DNA of 64,000 bases from Sedimenticola thiotaurini (GTDB lineage Bacteria; Pseudomonadota; Gammaproteobacteria; Chromatiales; Chromatiaceae): contig VMRY01000041.1 in the NCBI GenBank assembly GCA_007713595.1, forward strand, positions 62,001 through 126,000, in the 5' to 3' direction. Shown here piece by piece: positions 1 through 8,325 of the stretch. The notes beneath the pieces are model-generated. The model was not told the origin of the DNA and made no database searches. It saw nothing but the letters and a program-made list of their open reading frames with translations. The translations under genes were made by a program, and so were the position numbers. Position 1 is the first letter of the stretch, and each line of letters opens with the position of its first letter.

Positions 1-147
1 CTGATTGTTCCACGCACTCATTCGCAGCGCCTCGCCCACGCCTTCCCGGATAAGCAGGTGCGTGTTGAGGTGATCAAAGGCTCGGATCATAATTCACTCT
101 CGCTCTCTCCCCGCTACCATGTTTTATTACAGCAGTTTCTGAAGTAG
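1..147 (+). CDS. C-terminal end of an alpha/beta hydrolase (partial)
   Basis: The first 48 codons form an open frame that enters from the left edge and stops at TAG 145-147. The sequence contains GSDHNSLS followed by a hydrophobic helix and QQFLK. This resembles the last strand and helix of alpha/beta hydrolases, where a His in such a loop completes the Ser-Asp-His triad. The nucleophile region lies outside the window, so the family is an inference from the end alone. Confidence 0.55.
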   Translation: MIVPRTHSQRLAHAFPDKQVRVEVIKGSDHNSLSLSPRYHVLLQQFLK

Positions 148-242
148 TGCATTAGCGGTGATCGTAGCTGAAAATAATCGGTTAACATGGCACTGGCTGA
201 GGCTGGAGAGAATCATTCGAAGGATTGATAGGAGAGAGAAAG

Positions 243-689
243 ATGCGCTATTTAATCGGTTTATTGATGCTGCTGGTCCCGCTGATTGCGATGAACGCAG
301 AGATCTATAAGTGGACGGATGAACAGGGCAAGGTGCATTTCAGTGACAGCAAGCCGGCTACCCGATCAGTCGAGCAGGTTGAGCTGAAGATTAACAGCTA
401 CACCCATGTCACCTACGAATCGTCCCCATCAACATTTGCAGGCGCTGTCAGCAAGGGGGCTAAAAGCGTGATCATGTACAGCACTGAGTGGTGTACTTAC
501 TGCAAAAAGGCCCGGCGCTTCTTCAAGGCAAAAGGGATCGCCTTCACCGAATATGATATTGAGAAATCCACCGCGGCCAAAAGGGCCTATGACAAGTTGG
601 GTGGTCGTGGAGTTCCTGTCATTCTGATCGACAAAACCCGCATGAATGGTTTTTCCGAACAGGGTTTTCTGAAGCTATACGAAGGCTAG
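243..689 (+). CDS. Exported DUF4124-glutaredoxin fusion protein
   Basis: A 148-residue protein. Residues 1 to about 19 form a signal peptide or membrane anchor. A DUF4124-like segment follows (IYKWTDEQGKVHFSD), then a glutaredoxin domain from about residue 78 with the redox motif WCTYC and the cis-Pro loop GVPV. The ATG at 243 is chosen over the upstream TTG at 225 because GGAGAG lies about 8 bases before it. The family is expected to carry out thiol-disulfide chemistry in the cell envelope; the substrate is unknown. Its TAG overlaps the stop of the convergent zinc-finger gene within a GGCTAGCC palindrome. Confidence 0.85.
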   Translation: MRYLIGLLMLLVPLIAMNAEIYKWTDEQGKVHFSDSKPATRSVEQVELKINSYTHVTYESSPSTFAGAVSKGAKSVIMYSTEWCTYCKKARRFFKAKGIAFTEYDIEKSTAAKRAYDKLGGRGVPVILIDKTRMNGFSEQGFLKLYEG

Positions 690-883
690 CCTTCGACCTG
701 ATAACGCGTACGGCAATAGCGACAGCTTGCTGTATCCCCTGGATTTTTCAATGGCAGGAAGACACGGGGATGCAGCTCTGAGGCGCTGTCTGTTTCCCGC
801 GGGCATGCGAGTGGCAGATCAGACTTTTTAACCTTGACCAGATTCGGGGGTATGGAGTCTGTCTCTGTAGTTGGTTCTGTCAT
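686..883 (-). CDS. CHCC-type zinc-finger domain protein
   Basis: A 65-residue protein. C27, H38, C54 and C57 form a CHCC zinc site of the zf-CHCC family, the domain also found in the mitochondrial complex I subunit NDUFS6. The region HPRVFLPL and the CRYCRTRY end are characteristic. GGAGAG lies a few bases before the ATG. It is convergent with the glutaredoxin gene, with overlapping stop codons. Its cellular role in bacteria is not established; zinc binding is inferred from the spacing of the ligands. Confidence 0.82.
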   Translation of the reverse strand: MTEPTTETDSIPPNLVKVKKSDLPLACPRETDSASELHPRVFLPLKNPGDTASCRYCRTRYQVEG

Positions 884-924
884 GGTCTCTCCAAAGCGTT
901 AAGTTTGTGGATCTGTTGCGACTG

Positions 925-1419
925 TCAGTGATGCTTGGTTTTGTTGTCGAGCAGGCCCATAGCGACGGCCGAGACGACGAAGGTCAGATGGATAAGTACA
1001 TACCACATGAGCTTGTTGTCGGGGATATTGATGGCATTCATAAAGACCTTCAGTAGATGAATAGAGGAGATCGCCACGATGGAGGCGGCTACCTTGTTCT
1101 TCAGACTACTGGTGTCGAGTTTGCCCAGCCAGGATAGTTTCTCCGTGTCTTCAGCGACGTCGAGCGCGGAAACAAAGTTCTCATAGCCGGAGAACATCAC
1201 CATTACCAGTAGTCCACCGACCAAGGCCATGTCGATCAGGGAGAGCACCACCAGGACCAGATCAGTCTCGGTCACCGTGAAGATAATGGTAAGCAGGTGA
1301 AACACCTCTTTAAAGAACATAATGCCAAGGGCTACCAGGGCGAGGCTGAGACCCATATAAATGGGTGCCAGAACCCAGCGTGTGGCATACATCCCCCGCT
1401 CAAGCGTTTTCTCAATCAT
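925..1419 (-). CDS. UPF0114 (YqhA-like) inner-membrane protein
   Basis: A 164-residue protein with about four transmembrane segments: near residues 15-40, 50-75, 105-130 and 135-158. The opening [19 protein letters not shown] and the GLLDNK end are typical of the UPF0114/YqhA family, a widespread small membrane family without an assigned activity. It lies downstream of the SLC13 permease on the same strand, about 75 bases away, so co-transcription is possible. Confidence 0.85.
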   Translation of the reverse strand: MIEKTLERGMYATRWVLAPIYMGLSLALVALGIMFFKEVFHLLTIIFTVTETDLVLVVLSLIDMALVGGLLVMVMFSGYENFVSALDVAEDTEKLSWLGKLDTSSLKNKVAASIVAISSIHLLKVFMNAINIPDNKLMWYVLIHLTFVVSAVAMGLLDNKTKHH

Positions 1420-1493
1420 GAAAAGTCCTTTATTTTTAATAGTCTGTATTCGGAAAAGTGCTTCACCCCATGATGGGGGCAGGAGGCCTCTTT

Positions 1494-3332
1494 TTAAAGA
1501 TCATACATCATGATCAGCATGCTCAGTAGGCCGAGCCACATGATCAGTGTTAATGGGATGCCGACCCGCAGAAAGTCGGAGAATTTATAGCCCCCGGCGC
1601 TGTATATCAACAGGTTGGTCTGGTAGCCCATTGGTGTGGCATAACTCATATTGGCTCCGAACAGTACCGCGAGAACAAAAGGTTCAGGTGGCAGGCCGAG
1701 CTGGGCCGCAATGCTGGCGGCGATAGGGGTGCCGATGACGGCCGCGGCGTTATTGGAGACCACGTTGGTGAGCAGTGCAATCAGCAGCATCAAACCGCCC
1801 AGTATGGCGCTGATAGGTAACCCAGTGGATACGGCCACATAGAGACTGGCAATATACTCCGCACCACCGGTCTGCATCAATGCCAGGCCCAGTGCCAAAC
1901 TCACCACGACAATCAGGATAACCCGGGTGCTGAGGGCCGAGGCGGCGTCTTCCCAGTCCAGGCAGCGTGTGAGCAGCATCAGTCCAACACCGCACAGGGC
2001 ACTGGTGGCGATAGGCAGCATGCCGGTCGCTGCGAAGGCTACAACGGCCGCCATGATCAGCAGGGCCAATCGAGCACGACTTGTCTCTGGCAGGTAGACC
2101 GAGGCATCCAATACCAGAAGTTTGCCGCTGCTCTTAAGTTCCTTGATCCGCTCTGCCGCTCCCTGCATTAATAGCACATCACCATTTTCCAGTCGGACAT
2201 CCCCCATACCGCTACGGAGGGTTCGATTGGCTTGGGAATGAGAGCGATGGATGGCCAGGATTACCACATTGTTATGTTCAGCAAAGCGCAGCTCTTTGAG
2301 TGTTTTACGATAGAGCAGTGAGCCTTCTGTAACAACCACTTCGGCCATGAGTTGACCTTCGGAAGAGAGTGGGTGCTCTTCATCAATCGGATTTTCGATG
2401 TCAGAGGCGTTGTAAAGCGTGGCGCCAAGCAGCGTCTCATACTCTTTCAGCAGTTCCGGGGTGTCACGTACCAGCAAGCGGTCACCTTCACGTAATACGG
2501 CCGTCGGTAGCCGGGTGACATTGAGTCCTTCACCGCGGTGGATGCGATCCACTTTCATGCGCCGTTCGGTTTTTTCCAGTACTTCTGCCAGCGTTTTGCC
2601 ATTGGCGAAACTTTCACTGTTGATATAAAGCACGGCATCGAATACCCGGGGTGAGGTGTCGGACAGCAGAGCTTGACGCTTGGGTAACAGGCGAGGTGCA
2701 ATCAACCATAGATAGAGTAAACCCGCGCTTCCCGCGACAATTACCGGTAGTGCGAAATCAAACATACCAAAACTGCGCATGCCGAGATCAGAAGCGATGG
2801 CGACCACCAGCAGGTTGGTCGATGTCCCGATAGTGGTAGCCATGCCTCCCAAAAGCGTAGCCAGACCCATCGGCATCAAGATCTCAGATGATGATTGTTT
2901 GTTGCGGATAGAGACGCTGATCAGGATCGGCAGCAGCATCACTACAATCGGCGTATTGTTAAGGAAGGCGCTGAGAATGGCAGCCGAAAGCAGGGTAATC
3001 AGAAAGGAGAGGAGGGGCCAGTTCGACCAGTGCTTTGATAGCATGGTGGCCAGTGGTCGCAACGCGCCAGTTGTCTCAAGACCTTGTCCGACAATCATCA
3101 GGGCGCAGATCGCCACCAATGCCTCATTTCCAAATCCGGTGAAAAAATCACCGGGTTGTAATGTGATTCCATTGCGGGTGTAAGGAAATACCTGAAAGCC
3201 CACTACCAGTGTGACCAGTATCAGCAGTGATGATGTCTCCAGTGGTATGTAGTCACGGGTAAACAGGATCAGAGCGACTACAATCAGGAGTAGTACAGCA
3301 ATCGCATGGGGGTCAGGTAGGGGTGGCAGCAT
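1494..3332 (-). CDS. SLC13-family permease with two RCK_C (TrkA-C) domains
   Basis: About 612 residues from the ATG at 3332. An in-frame GTG at 3413 would add 27 residues, and neither start has a strong ribosome site. The chain has N-terminal transmembrane helices, two soluble TrkA-C type regulatory domains (about residues 220-400) and a second helical half. The motifs [11 protein letters not shown] and [12 protein letters not shown] are the conserved inverted-repeat SNT-like signatures of the divalent anion/Na+ symporter superfamily. The substrate (sulfate, dicarboxylate or other anion) cannot be read from the sequence. A second protein of the same architecture lies at 20254-22236. Confidence 0.88.
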   Translation of the reverse strand: MLPPLPDPHAIAVLLLIVVALILFTRDYIPLETSSLLILVTLVVGFQVFPYTRNGITLQPGDFFTGFGNEALVAICALMIVGQGLETTGALRPLATMLSKHWSNWPLLSFLITLLSAAILSAFLNNTPIVVMLLPILISVSIRNKQSSSEILMPMGLATLLGGMATTIGTSTNLLVVAIASDLGMRSFGMFDFALPVIVAGSAGLLYLWLIAPRLLPKRQALLSDTSPRVFDAVLYINSESFANGKTLAEVLEKTERRMKVDRIHRGEGLNVTRLPTAVLREGDRLLVRDTPELLKEYETLLGATLYNASDIENPIDEEHPLSSEGQLMAEVVVTEGSLLYRKTLKELRFAEHNNVVILAIHRSHSQANRTLRSGMGDVRLENGDVLLMQGAAERIKELKSSGKLLVLDASVYLPETSRARLALLIMAAVVAFAATGMLPIATSALCGVGLMLLTRCLDWEDAASALSTRVILIVVVSLALGLALMQTGGAEYIASLYVAVSTGLPISAILGGLMLLIALLTNVVSNNAAAVIGTPIAASIAAQLGLPPEPFVLAVLFGANMSYATPMGYQTNLLIYSAGGYKFSDFLRVGIPLTLIMWLGLLSMLIMMYDL

Positions 3333-3507
3333 AGAATCGCGTTGTCTCTGGAATGTCTGTCGAGTGTAGTAAATTATGTCGTACAAAATAACAGTATAAC
3401 GGTTATCTTTCACGCTGCTTACATGGAAAAGTTTTCTAAAAACAAGTACTTTTGAATACAGTAATGGTGTAATGCTTGTGTGAGGAATTCTGGGTTGTAG
3501 AGATACT

Positions 3508-5805
3508 ATGCAAAAAAAAATAGCGGGCTATTGCGCACTCTGCATTTCACGCTGTGGCATCCTATCCACGGTTCGTGATGGCGTTCTGGTGGCAGTAGAG
3601 CCTGATCCTTCCCATCCAACCGGCGAGCATCTCTGCATAAAGGGGCGGACAGCTCCTGAGTGGGTGCATAGCCCTGATCGTATCCTGACGCCGCTGAGAC
3701 GAACGCGACCCAAGGGTGATGATGATCCCGGCTGGGAGGCGATCTCCTGGGCGCAGGCCTTCGAGACAATAGCTGATCGACTAAATCAGCAGGCCAGGAC
3801 TCTTGGGCCAGAGAGTGTTGCCTTCTCGGTAACAACGCCTAGCGGCACGGCCGTGGCTGACAGCTTTGCCTGGATCAATCGATTGGCCCACGCTTATGGT
3901 TCGCCGAATACGGTATTTGCTACAGAGAACTGTAATTGGCACAAAGACTTTACACCGATGCACACCACCGGTGCTGGGATCGGCATGCCGGACTATGCCC
4001 AAACGGGTTGTATCATCCTGTGGGGGTTTAATCCCACGGCCACATGGCTGGCACAGGCGACACATATCAGTAACGCAAAAAAACGTGGCGCCAAATTGGT
4101 TGTGATTGATTGTCGTAAGGTCGGTCTGGCCTCAAAGGCGGATCAGTGGCTGAATGTGCGTCCGGGTAGTGACGGCATACTGGCCATGTCACTGGCCCAG
4201 GTGATGATAAAACAGGGTTGGTTTGACAGGCCGTTTATCCGTGACTGGAGTAATGGTTCTTATCTGGTACGTCTGGATACAGGCGCTCTGTTAACGGATG
4301 CGGATATTCAACTGGACGGTTCCACTACGCGTTACCTGCAGTGGGATGAGGGCAGCGGCGAAATTATCCATGCAGAGTCAGAGGCGAAGCCTGGTTTAGC
4401 GGGCGGTGCTTTACCTGCCCTGTTTGGCAGGTACCAGGTGACTACTTTGCAGGGAGTGATTACTTGCTCTCCTGCGTTTCAATGCTATGCCGATCGTTGT
4501 GAGGCGTATGCACCGGAGCTGCAGGCTGAGACTACCGGTGTGAGTGCAGAGCAGGTATACGCAACGGCCCGGCTGCTGCATGAGTCAGGGCCGGTCAGCT
4601 ATTTTACCTGGACCGGAACGGCTCAGCAGCCACAGGCGAGCCAGACCTCCAGGGCTCTATCCCTACTCTATGCCCTTACTGGCTATCTGGATGCCCCAGG
4701 GGGTAACGTCTGGTTTGAAAAGCCAGCTATTAACAATGTTTTTGGCCTTGAACTGCTGAGTCAGGGGCAACGTAGTCAGGCACTGGGATTGGCTGAGCGA
4801 CCGATGGGGCCGGGTACCATGGGGTGGATTAATTCCAAGGACCTGAACCGAGCCATAGTCCATGGTGAGCCCTATCCCGTTAAAACATTGATCAGTTTTG
4901 GTGCTAACCCGCAGCTCACCAAACCGCCTACAGAAGATACCGATGCCGCATTTAAACAACTAGATCTGTATGTGCATGCAGATCTGTTCATGAATCCAAC
5001 GGCTCAGTATGCGGATATCTTTTTACCCGTTGCATCACCCTGGGAGCGTGCCGGGCTTTATCCCGGATTTAATGTGACGCAACAGGCGGAGGCACATCTA
5101 CAGCTACGCCCTGCTGTGATTGAACCTCTTGGCGAGTCAAAAAGTGATCTCTGGATTGTGTTTCAGCTGGCAACAAAGCTGGGACTGGGTGAGCACTTTT
5201 TTGCGGGTGATATGAAGCAGGCCCTTGCCCATGTTCTATCTCCCAGTGGTATCTCGCTTGAGGCGTTGGAAGCCCACCCGCAAGGTATCACTCTTCCTTT
5301 AAAAACCTGTTACCGAAAATATTTGGAAAATGGGTTTTCAACGGCAACGGGGCGCCTTGAAATTTATGCCACGGCATTACAGGAACATGGCTATGATCCG
5401 CTACCTGCTTTTTCTTCAGGCAGGGTGCAAGATAGTGTTTATCCTCTGCTGCTAACCTCAGCCAAGTGGGTACAGTATTGCCATAGTCAGCAGCGCAATG
5501 TCCCGTCATTACTTAAGCGTATGCCCGATCCGTTGGTGGAGCTGCATCCGCAAACAGCCGGTGCATACAATATTGCTGAAGGTGACTGGGTGCGGATTAC
5601 TACTGCACACGATGGTATTCAGGCTCGTGCGCGTCTTAATAAGTCGCTGCAACCTGATGTGGCCTGTGCACAGTATGGTTGGTGGATGTGTGATGAGCTG
5701 GGCCAGGGTCACCACTATAACAGCCTGGTTGATCCGGATGTGATTGATCCAATAGGGAGTTCAAATAGCCTGCGACAGGTTTATTGTAATATTCAAAAAA
5801 AGTGA
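3508..5805 (+). CDS. Molybdopterin-dependent oxidoreductase, DMSO-reductase family
   Basis: A 765-residue protein. C9-x2-C12-x3-C16-x26-C43 binds an N-terminal [4Fe-4S] cluster. C142, in the context TENCNWHKD, is the likely Mo ligand. The C-terminal quarter is the molydop-binding beta-barrel (VELHPQTAGAYNIAEGDWV). There is no twin-arginine signal, so it should be cytoplasmic. No electron-transfer or membrane subunit lies beside it, which leaves substrate and partner open. Families of this kind include formate, nitrate, thiosulfate and polysulfide enzymes, and no specific match is claimed. The ATG follows a weak Shine-Dalgarno region (TGTAGAG). Confidence 0.85.
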   Translation: MQKKIAGYCALCISRCGILSTVRDGVLVAVEPDPSHPTGEHLCIKGRTAPEWVHSPDRILTPLRRTRPKGDDDPGWEAISWAQAFETIADRLNQQARTLGPESVAFSVTTPSGTAVADSFAWINRLAHAYGSPNTVFATENCNWHKDFTPMHTTGAGIGMPDYAQTGCIILWGFNPTATWLAQATHISNAKKRGAKLVVIDCRKVGLASKADQWLNVRPGSDGILAMSLAQVMIKQGWFDRPFIRDWSNGSYLVRLDTGALLTDADIQLDGSTTRYLQWDEGSGEIIHAESEAKPGLAGGALPALFGRYQVTTLQGVITCSPAFQCYADRCEAYAPELQAETTGVSAEQVYATARLLHESGPVSYFTWTGTAQQPQASQTSRALSLLYALTGYLDAPGGNVWFEKPAINNVFGLELLSQGQRSQALGLAERPMGPGTMGWINSKDLNRAIVHGEPYPVKTLISFGANPQLTKPPTEDTDAAFKQLDLYVHADLFMNPTAQYADIFLPVASPWERAGLYPGFNVTQQAEAHLQLRPAVIEPLGESKSDLWIVFQLATKLGLGEHFFAGDMKQALAHVLSPSGISLEALEAHPQGITLPLKTCYRKYLENGFSTATGRLEIYATALQEHGYDPLPAFSSGRVQDSVYPLLLTSAKWVQYCHSQQRNVPSLLKRMPDPLVELHPQTAGAYNIAEGDWVRITTAHDGIQARARLNKSLQPDVACAQYGWWMCDELGQGHHYNSLVDPDVIDPIGSSNSLRQVYCNIQKK

Positions 5806-5938
5806 GAAGTTATTTGTAAAGTAATGGAATGAGCGTTCGGTTGCTGAACGAATAATGACTGAGTTGGCAAGCGTTAACCTGAAATCTGATTACAGATTCC
5901 AGCATTGCATTCACAACATTTTATCAGGGCGAAAAGAT

Positions 5939-5958
5939 AGGGCTCTCTCTCGAGCCCT
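5939..5958 (-). terminator. Hairpin terminator after the small Cys-rich gene
   Basis: AGGGCTC (5939-5945) pairs perfectly with GAGCCCT (5952-5958) across a 6-base loop. On the minus strand it is followed by ATCTTTT. It lies 12 bases after the stop of the minus-strand gene at 5970 and may also help stop the convergent oxidoreductase gene. Confidence 0.6.
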
Positions 5959-5969
5959 GTCAAAAATGC

Positions 5970-6164
5970 TCAATCAATACTGCGTATTGCGTCAGTCTCA
6001 TGTTTCAGTGGTGTGGGCACCAGGAGTAGACGACTTCGCTGTTGTTTAGGTTTTTCTGGCGCTATGTAGGGACACTCATCCATGGGACGCCAGTCGCAGG
6101 CGACTCCCGTGACCAGTTCGTGGGGGCAGCTGTTGCAGATATGGATGTCCAGTTTCTTCAGCAT
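5970..6164 (-). CDS. Small Cys-rich protein of unknown function
   Basis: A 64-residue protein that I do not recognise. Four cysteines lie in the first half (HICNSCPHE, VACDWRP, DECPYIAP), a spacing compatible with a metal or Fe-S site, followed by a basic, Pro-rich tail. It is supported as a real gene by GAGGAGAA placed 6 bases before the ATG, by a terminator just after its stop, and by an AT-rich control region with three palindromes upstream. It is convergent with the molybdopterin oxidoreductase. A function is not proposed. Confidence 0.6.
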   Translation of the reverse strand: MLKKLDIHICNSCPHELVTGVACDWRPMDECPYIAPEKPKQQRSRLLLVPTPLKHETDAIRSID

Positions 6165-6205
6165 AGCGTCTTCTCCTCGTCATATAATTTTAAAAATAGC
6201 GTAAT

Positions 6206-6274
6206 ATCATATGATTGCAATAATTATTTAATAAATAATTTAAAAACCCGGTGTAAAGTGTGAGATATATCTCA
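6206..6274 (-). promoter_or_regulatory. AT-rich control region with three palindromes
   Basis: Three exact palindromes lie in 69 bases upstream of the small gene at 5970-6164. They are ATCATATGAT (6206-6215), AATTATTTA-A-TAAATAATT (6222-6240) and TGAGATATATCTCA (6261-6274). The last has the 14-base, two-half-site geometry of Crp/Fnr-type operators, but its half-site (TGAGA) is not the FNR one. Promoter-like hexamers on the minus strand lie between them (TTTACA, TTGCAA, TATTTT). The regulator is unknown. Confidence 0.4.
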
Positions 6275-6303
6275 GCATATCTGTGAACAAATCGATAAAT
6301 AAA

Positions 6304-6327
6304 AAAGGCGATCCGAAGATCGCCTTT
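6304..6327 (-). terminator. Strong intrinsic terminator of the DUF3617 gene
   Basis: AAAGGCGATC (6304-6313) pairs with GATCGCCTTT (6318-6327). On the minus strand the loop is the stable TTCG tetraloop and the stem is followed by a T-rich run (TTTTTTATTTAT). It is placed about 24 bases after the stop at 6351. Confidence 0.9.
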
Positions 6328-6350
6328 GAATGTGTACGTGCTGGGGTGCT

Positions 6351-6767
6351 CTATTTGCAGGCGCCGAGCCGCTTGCCGTTCCATTTGGTTTGAATCTTCA
6401 ATGCTTGGCCATTCATGTTCATGGCCATATCCATGCTGCCATTCATCTGGCTACCAGCCGAAGTAAAATGTCCGGTGCCGGCCATTTCTCCGCCATGATT
6501 TTTGCAGACCATATTCCAGGTGAGATCGCTACTGGTTGATTTTACGTCGGAGACCTTGCAGTTGCCTGAATCCTTCATCAATTCTGCGGGAGAGAGTTGA
6601 TCAGCAGTAATGCACTCTTCCATGGTTTTGGTCATCGGCTGAGGCATCATTGACATGGTCGAGGTCAACTGGATCTGCCATTTTCCAGGGGTGATTTTGA
6701 TACCTTCTGCCTGGGCGTTAAAGGCCATTAAAAGCAATATAGACGTTAAGGTGTAGCGGTATCGCAT
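6351..6767 (-). CDS. DUF3617 family exported protein
   Basis: A 138-residue protein. A cleavable signal peptide (about residues 1-20, ending FNAQA) precedes a domain with GKWQIQL, an ECIT motif and paired cysteines (C52, C70, C87 and C137 region). It is rich in Met (MDMAMNMN). This pattern fits DUF3617, a periplasmic family of unknown function in proteobacteria. GGAGAGA precedes the ATG and a strong terminator follows the stop, so it is a single-gene unit. Confidence 0.82.
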   Translation of the reverse strand: MRYRYTLTSILLLMAFNAQAEGIKITPGKWQIQLTSTMSMMPQPMTKTMEECITADQLSPAELMKDSGNCKVSDVKSTSSDLTWNMVCKNHGGEMAGTGHFTSAGSQMNGSMDMAMNMNGQALKIQTKWNGKRLGACK

Positions 6768-6992
6768 TGATCTCTCCTTTCATTTTAGGCAGATTCCTAT
6801 TGGATCATTTTGACAGAGTGAGCGGAGTTCGTCGATTACTCCAGCACCTTTTTATTATGGAAGCTCTGATCTCTCTTGGCTCGGGTGACTGGTGCTCTCC
6901 CTTGTAATTCAGGCGCTGGGAACTGAATCCGGTTAGCGGTATCATCGCACTCTGTTTTTCCATTTCAGCTAAATGATTTTACGGATCGCAAT

Positions 6993-8051
6993 ATGAATCG
7001 TTTTTGGAGTTCGGTGGTTCACACGCTCACGCCCTATGTGCCGGGTGAGCAACCCAAGCAGACTGATCTGGTCAAACTCAATACCAATGAAAATCCCTAT
7101 CCGCCATCGCCAAAGGCACTGCTGGCGATGTCAAAAGAGGCAGCAGATACCCTGCGCCTCTATCCAGATCCCAATGCCGACCGACTCAAGCAGACGCTCG
7201 CATCCTATTATGGCGTCAAGTCAGAGCAGGTCTTTGTCGGCAATGGTTCAGACGAAGTGCTGGCGCACACCTTTTTGGCTCTGCTGAAGCACGATTTACC
7301 ACTGCTGTTCCCGGATATCTCTTACAGTTTTTATCCGGTGTATTGCGGCCTTTATGATATTACCTATCAGACAGTGCCACTGAACAGTCAGTTTGAGATT
7401 GACCCGGCCGATTACCAGCTGCCTAACGGGGCGATCATCTTTCCCAATCCGAATGCGCCTACGGGACGACTGCTGCCACTCTCTGTGGTTGAGTCGATGG
7501 TGCAGCAACAGAGCAACTCGGTGGTGGTTGTGGATGAGGCCTATATTGATTTCGGTGGTGAGTCAGCTATTGCTCTGGTAGATAAGTATCCAAATCTGCT
7601 GGTTATTCAAACACTGTCTAAATCCCGTTCTCTCGCCGGGTTACGGGTGGGCTTTGCGATTGGTCATGTGGAGTTGATTGAGGCGCTGGAGCGTGTAAAA
7701 AACAGCTTCAACTCCTATCCGCTGGATCGTTTTGCAATCAGCGGCGCAGTGGCGGCGTTCGAAGACAAGGCCTATTTTACTGAAACCTGTCAACGGGTGA
7801 TGACCACACGGGAGCGACTGGCTGATCGGTTGACCCAGATGGGATTTCAGGTATTGCCCTCGGCCGCGAATTTTCTCTTTGTCAGTCACCCTGACAGGGA
7901 TGCAGCGGAGCTGGCTGCCCTGTTACGGGAGAAGGCGATCATCGTAAGGCACTTCAAACAGACGCGGATTGAACAATACCTGCGTATTAGTATCGGCACA
8001 GATGAGCAGACAGAGCGTCTCCTGAATGCATTGAGCGCGATATTCAATTAG
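6993..8051 (+). CDS. hisC: Histidinol-phosphate aminotransferase
   Basis: A 352-residue, full-length class I/II PLP aminotransferase. It converts histidinol phosphate and 2-oxoglutarate to imidazole acetol phosphate and glutamate (histidine biosynthesis) in the cytoplasm. [12 protein letters not shown] near the N-terminus, the PNPNAPTG segment at about 151-158, DEAYIDF and the PLP lysine K210 in [15 protein letters not shown] identify the HisC branch. No other his gene is nearby, so it stands apart from a histidine operon. A role with tyrosine or phenylalanine precursors is possible for this subfamily but less likely. Confidence 0.92.
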   Translation: MNRFWSSVVHTLTPYVPGEQPKQTDLVKLNTNENPYPPSPKALLAMSKEAADTLRLYPDPNADRLKQTLASYYGVKSEQVFVGNGSDEVLAHTFLALLKHDLPLLFPDISYSFYPVYCGLYDITYQTVPLNSQFEIDPADYQLPNGAIIFPNPNAPTGRLLPLSVVESMVQQQSNSVVVVDEAYIDFGGESAIALVDKYPNLLVIQTLSKSRSLAGLRVGFAIGHVELIEALERVKNSFNSYPLDRFAISGAVAAFEDKAYFTETCQRVMTTRERLADRLTQMGFQVLPSAANFLFVSHPDRDAAELAALLREKAIIVRHFKQTRIEQYLRISIGTDEQTERLLNALSAIFN

Positions 8052-8202
8052 CCGAATAGCCGATGCGGTAACATAAATTACCTTGTTTTTACTGCTCTTA
8101 AGCACTTGTTCTGTGCATGCAGGTGTCTCTGTTGGTGCAATGACACGGTATGTGGCTGCACTGATTGGTCCGCTTGGCCTCTCTGTCCAAGGCTTTGCTA
8201 GC

Positions 8203-8218
8203 TGGCATACTCTTTGCT
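8203..8218 (+). promoter_or_regulatory. Sigma-54 (-24/-12) promoter of nasA
   Basis: TGGCATACTCTTTGCT has GG at 8204-8205 and GC at 8216-8217, separated by exactly 10 bases. This is the invariant spacing of sigma-54 promoters (consensus TGGCAC-N5-TTGCW). It lies about 108 bases before the nasA start. Nitrogen assimilation genes are classic NtrC/sigma-54 targets. Upstream, TGCACTGATTGGTCC (8155-8169) is only a partial NtrC-like element with imperfect spacing. Confidence 0.72.
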
Positions 8219-8325
8219 CTATGACTTGGCAAAAGTGGAGTAATGCCAATGTCACGCAACAATCGCCCGATTTCTAATTATCATCTTCTGAATTACGCCC
8301 CCACATCTGCCTGGAGGCGTAGCTG

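Noticed and set aside
1466-1478. CCCCAT-G-ATGGGG dyad after the SLC13 gene as a terminator
   Set aside because: The loop is too small and no T tract follows.
2779-3183. 134-codon frame antisense to the SLC13 permease
   Set aside because: No ribosome site or family resemblance; it mirrors the helical coding sequence.
8155-8169. NtrC-type enhancer upstream of nasA
   Set aside because: TGCACTGATTGGTCC has half-sites at the wrong spacing and one is degenerate; kept only as a remark.
8083-8277. 64-codon frame between hisC and nasA with a signal-like start
   Set aside because: It covers the sigma-54 promoter and has no convincing ribosome site or homologue-like features.
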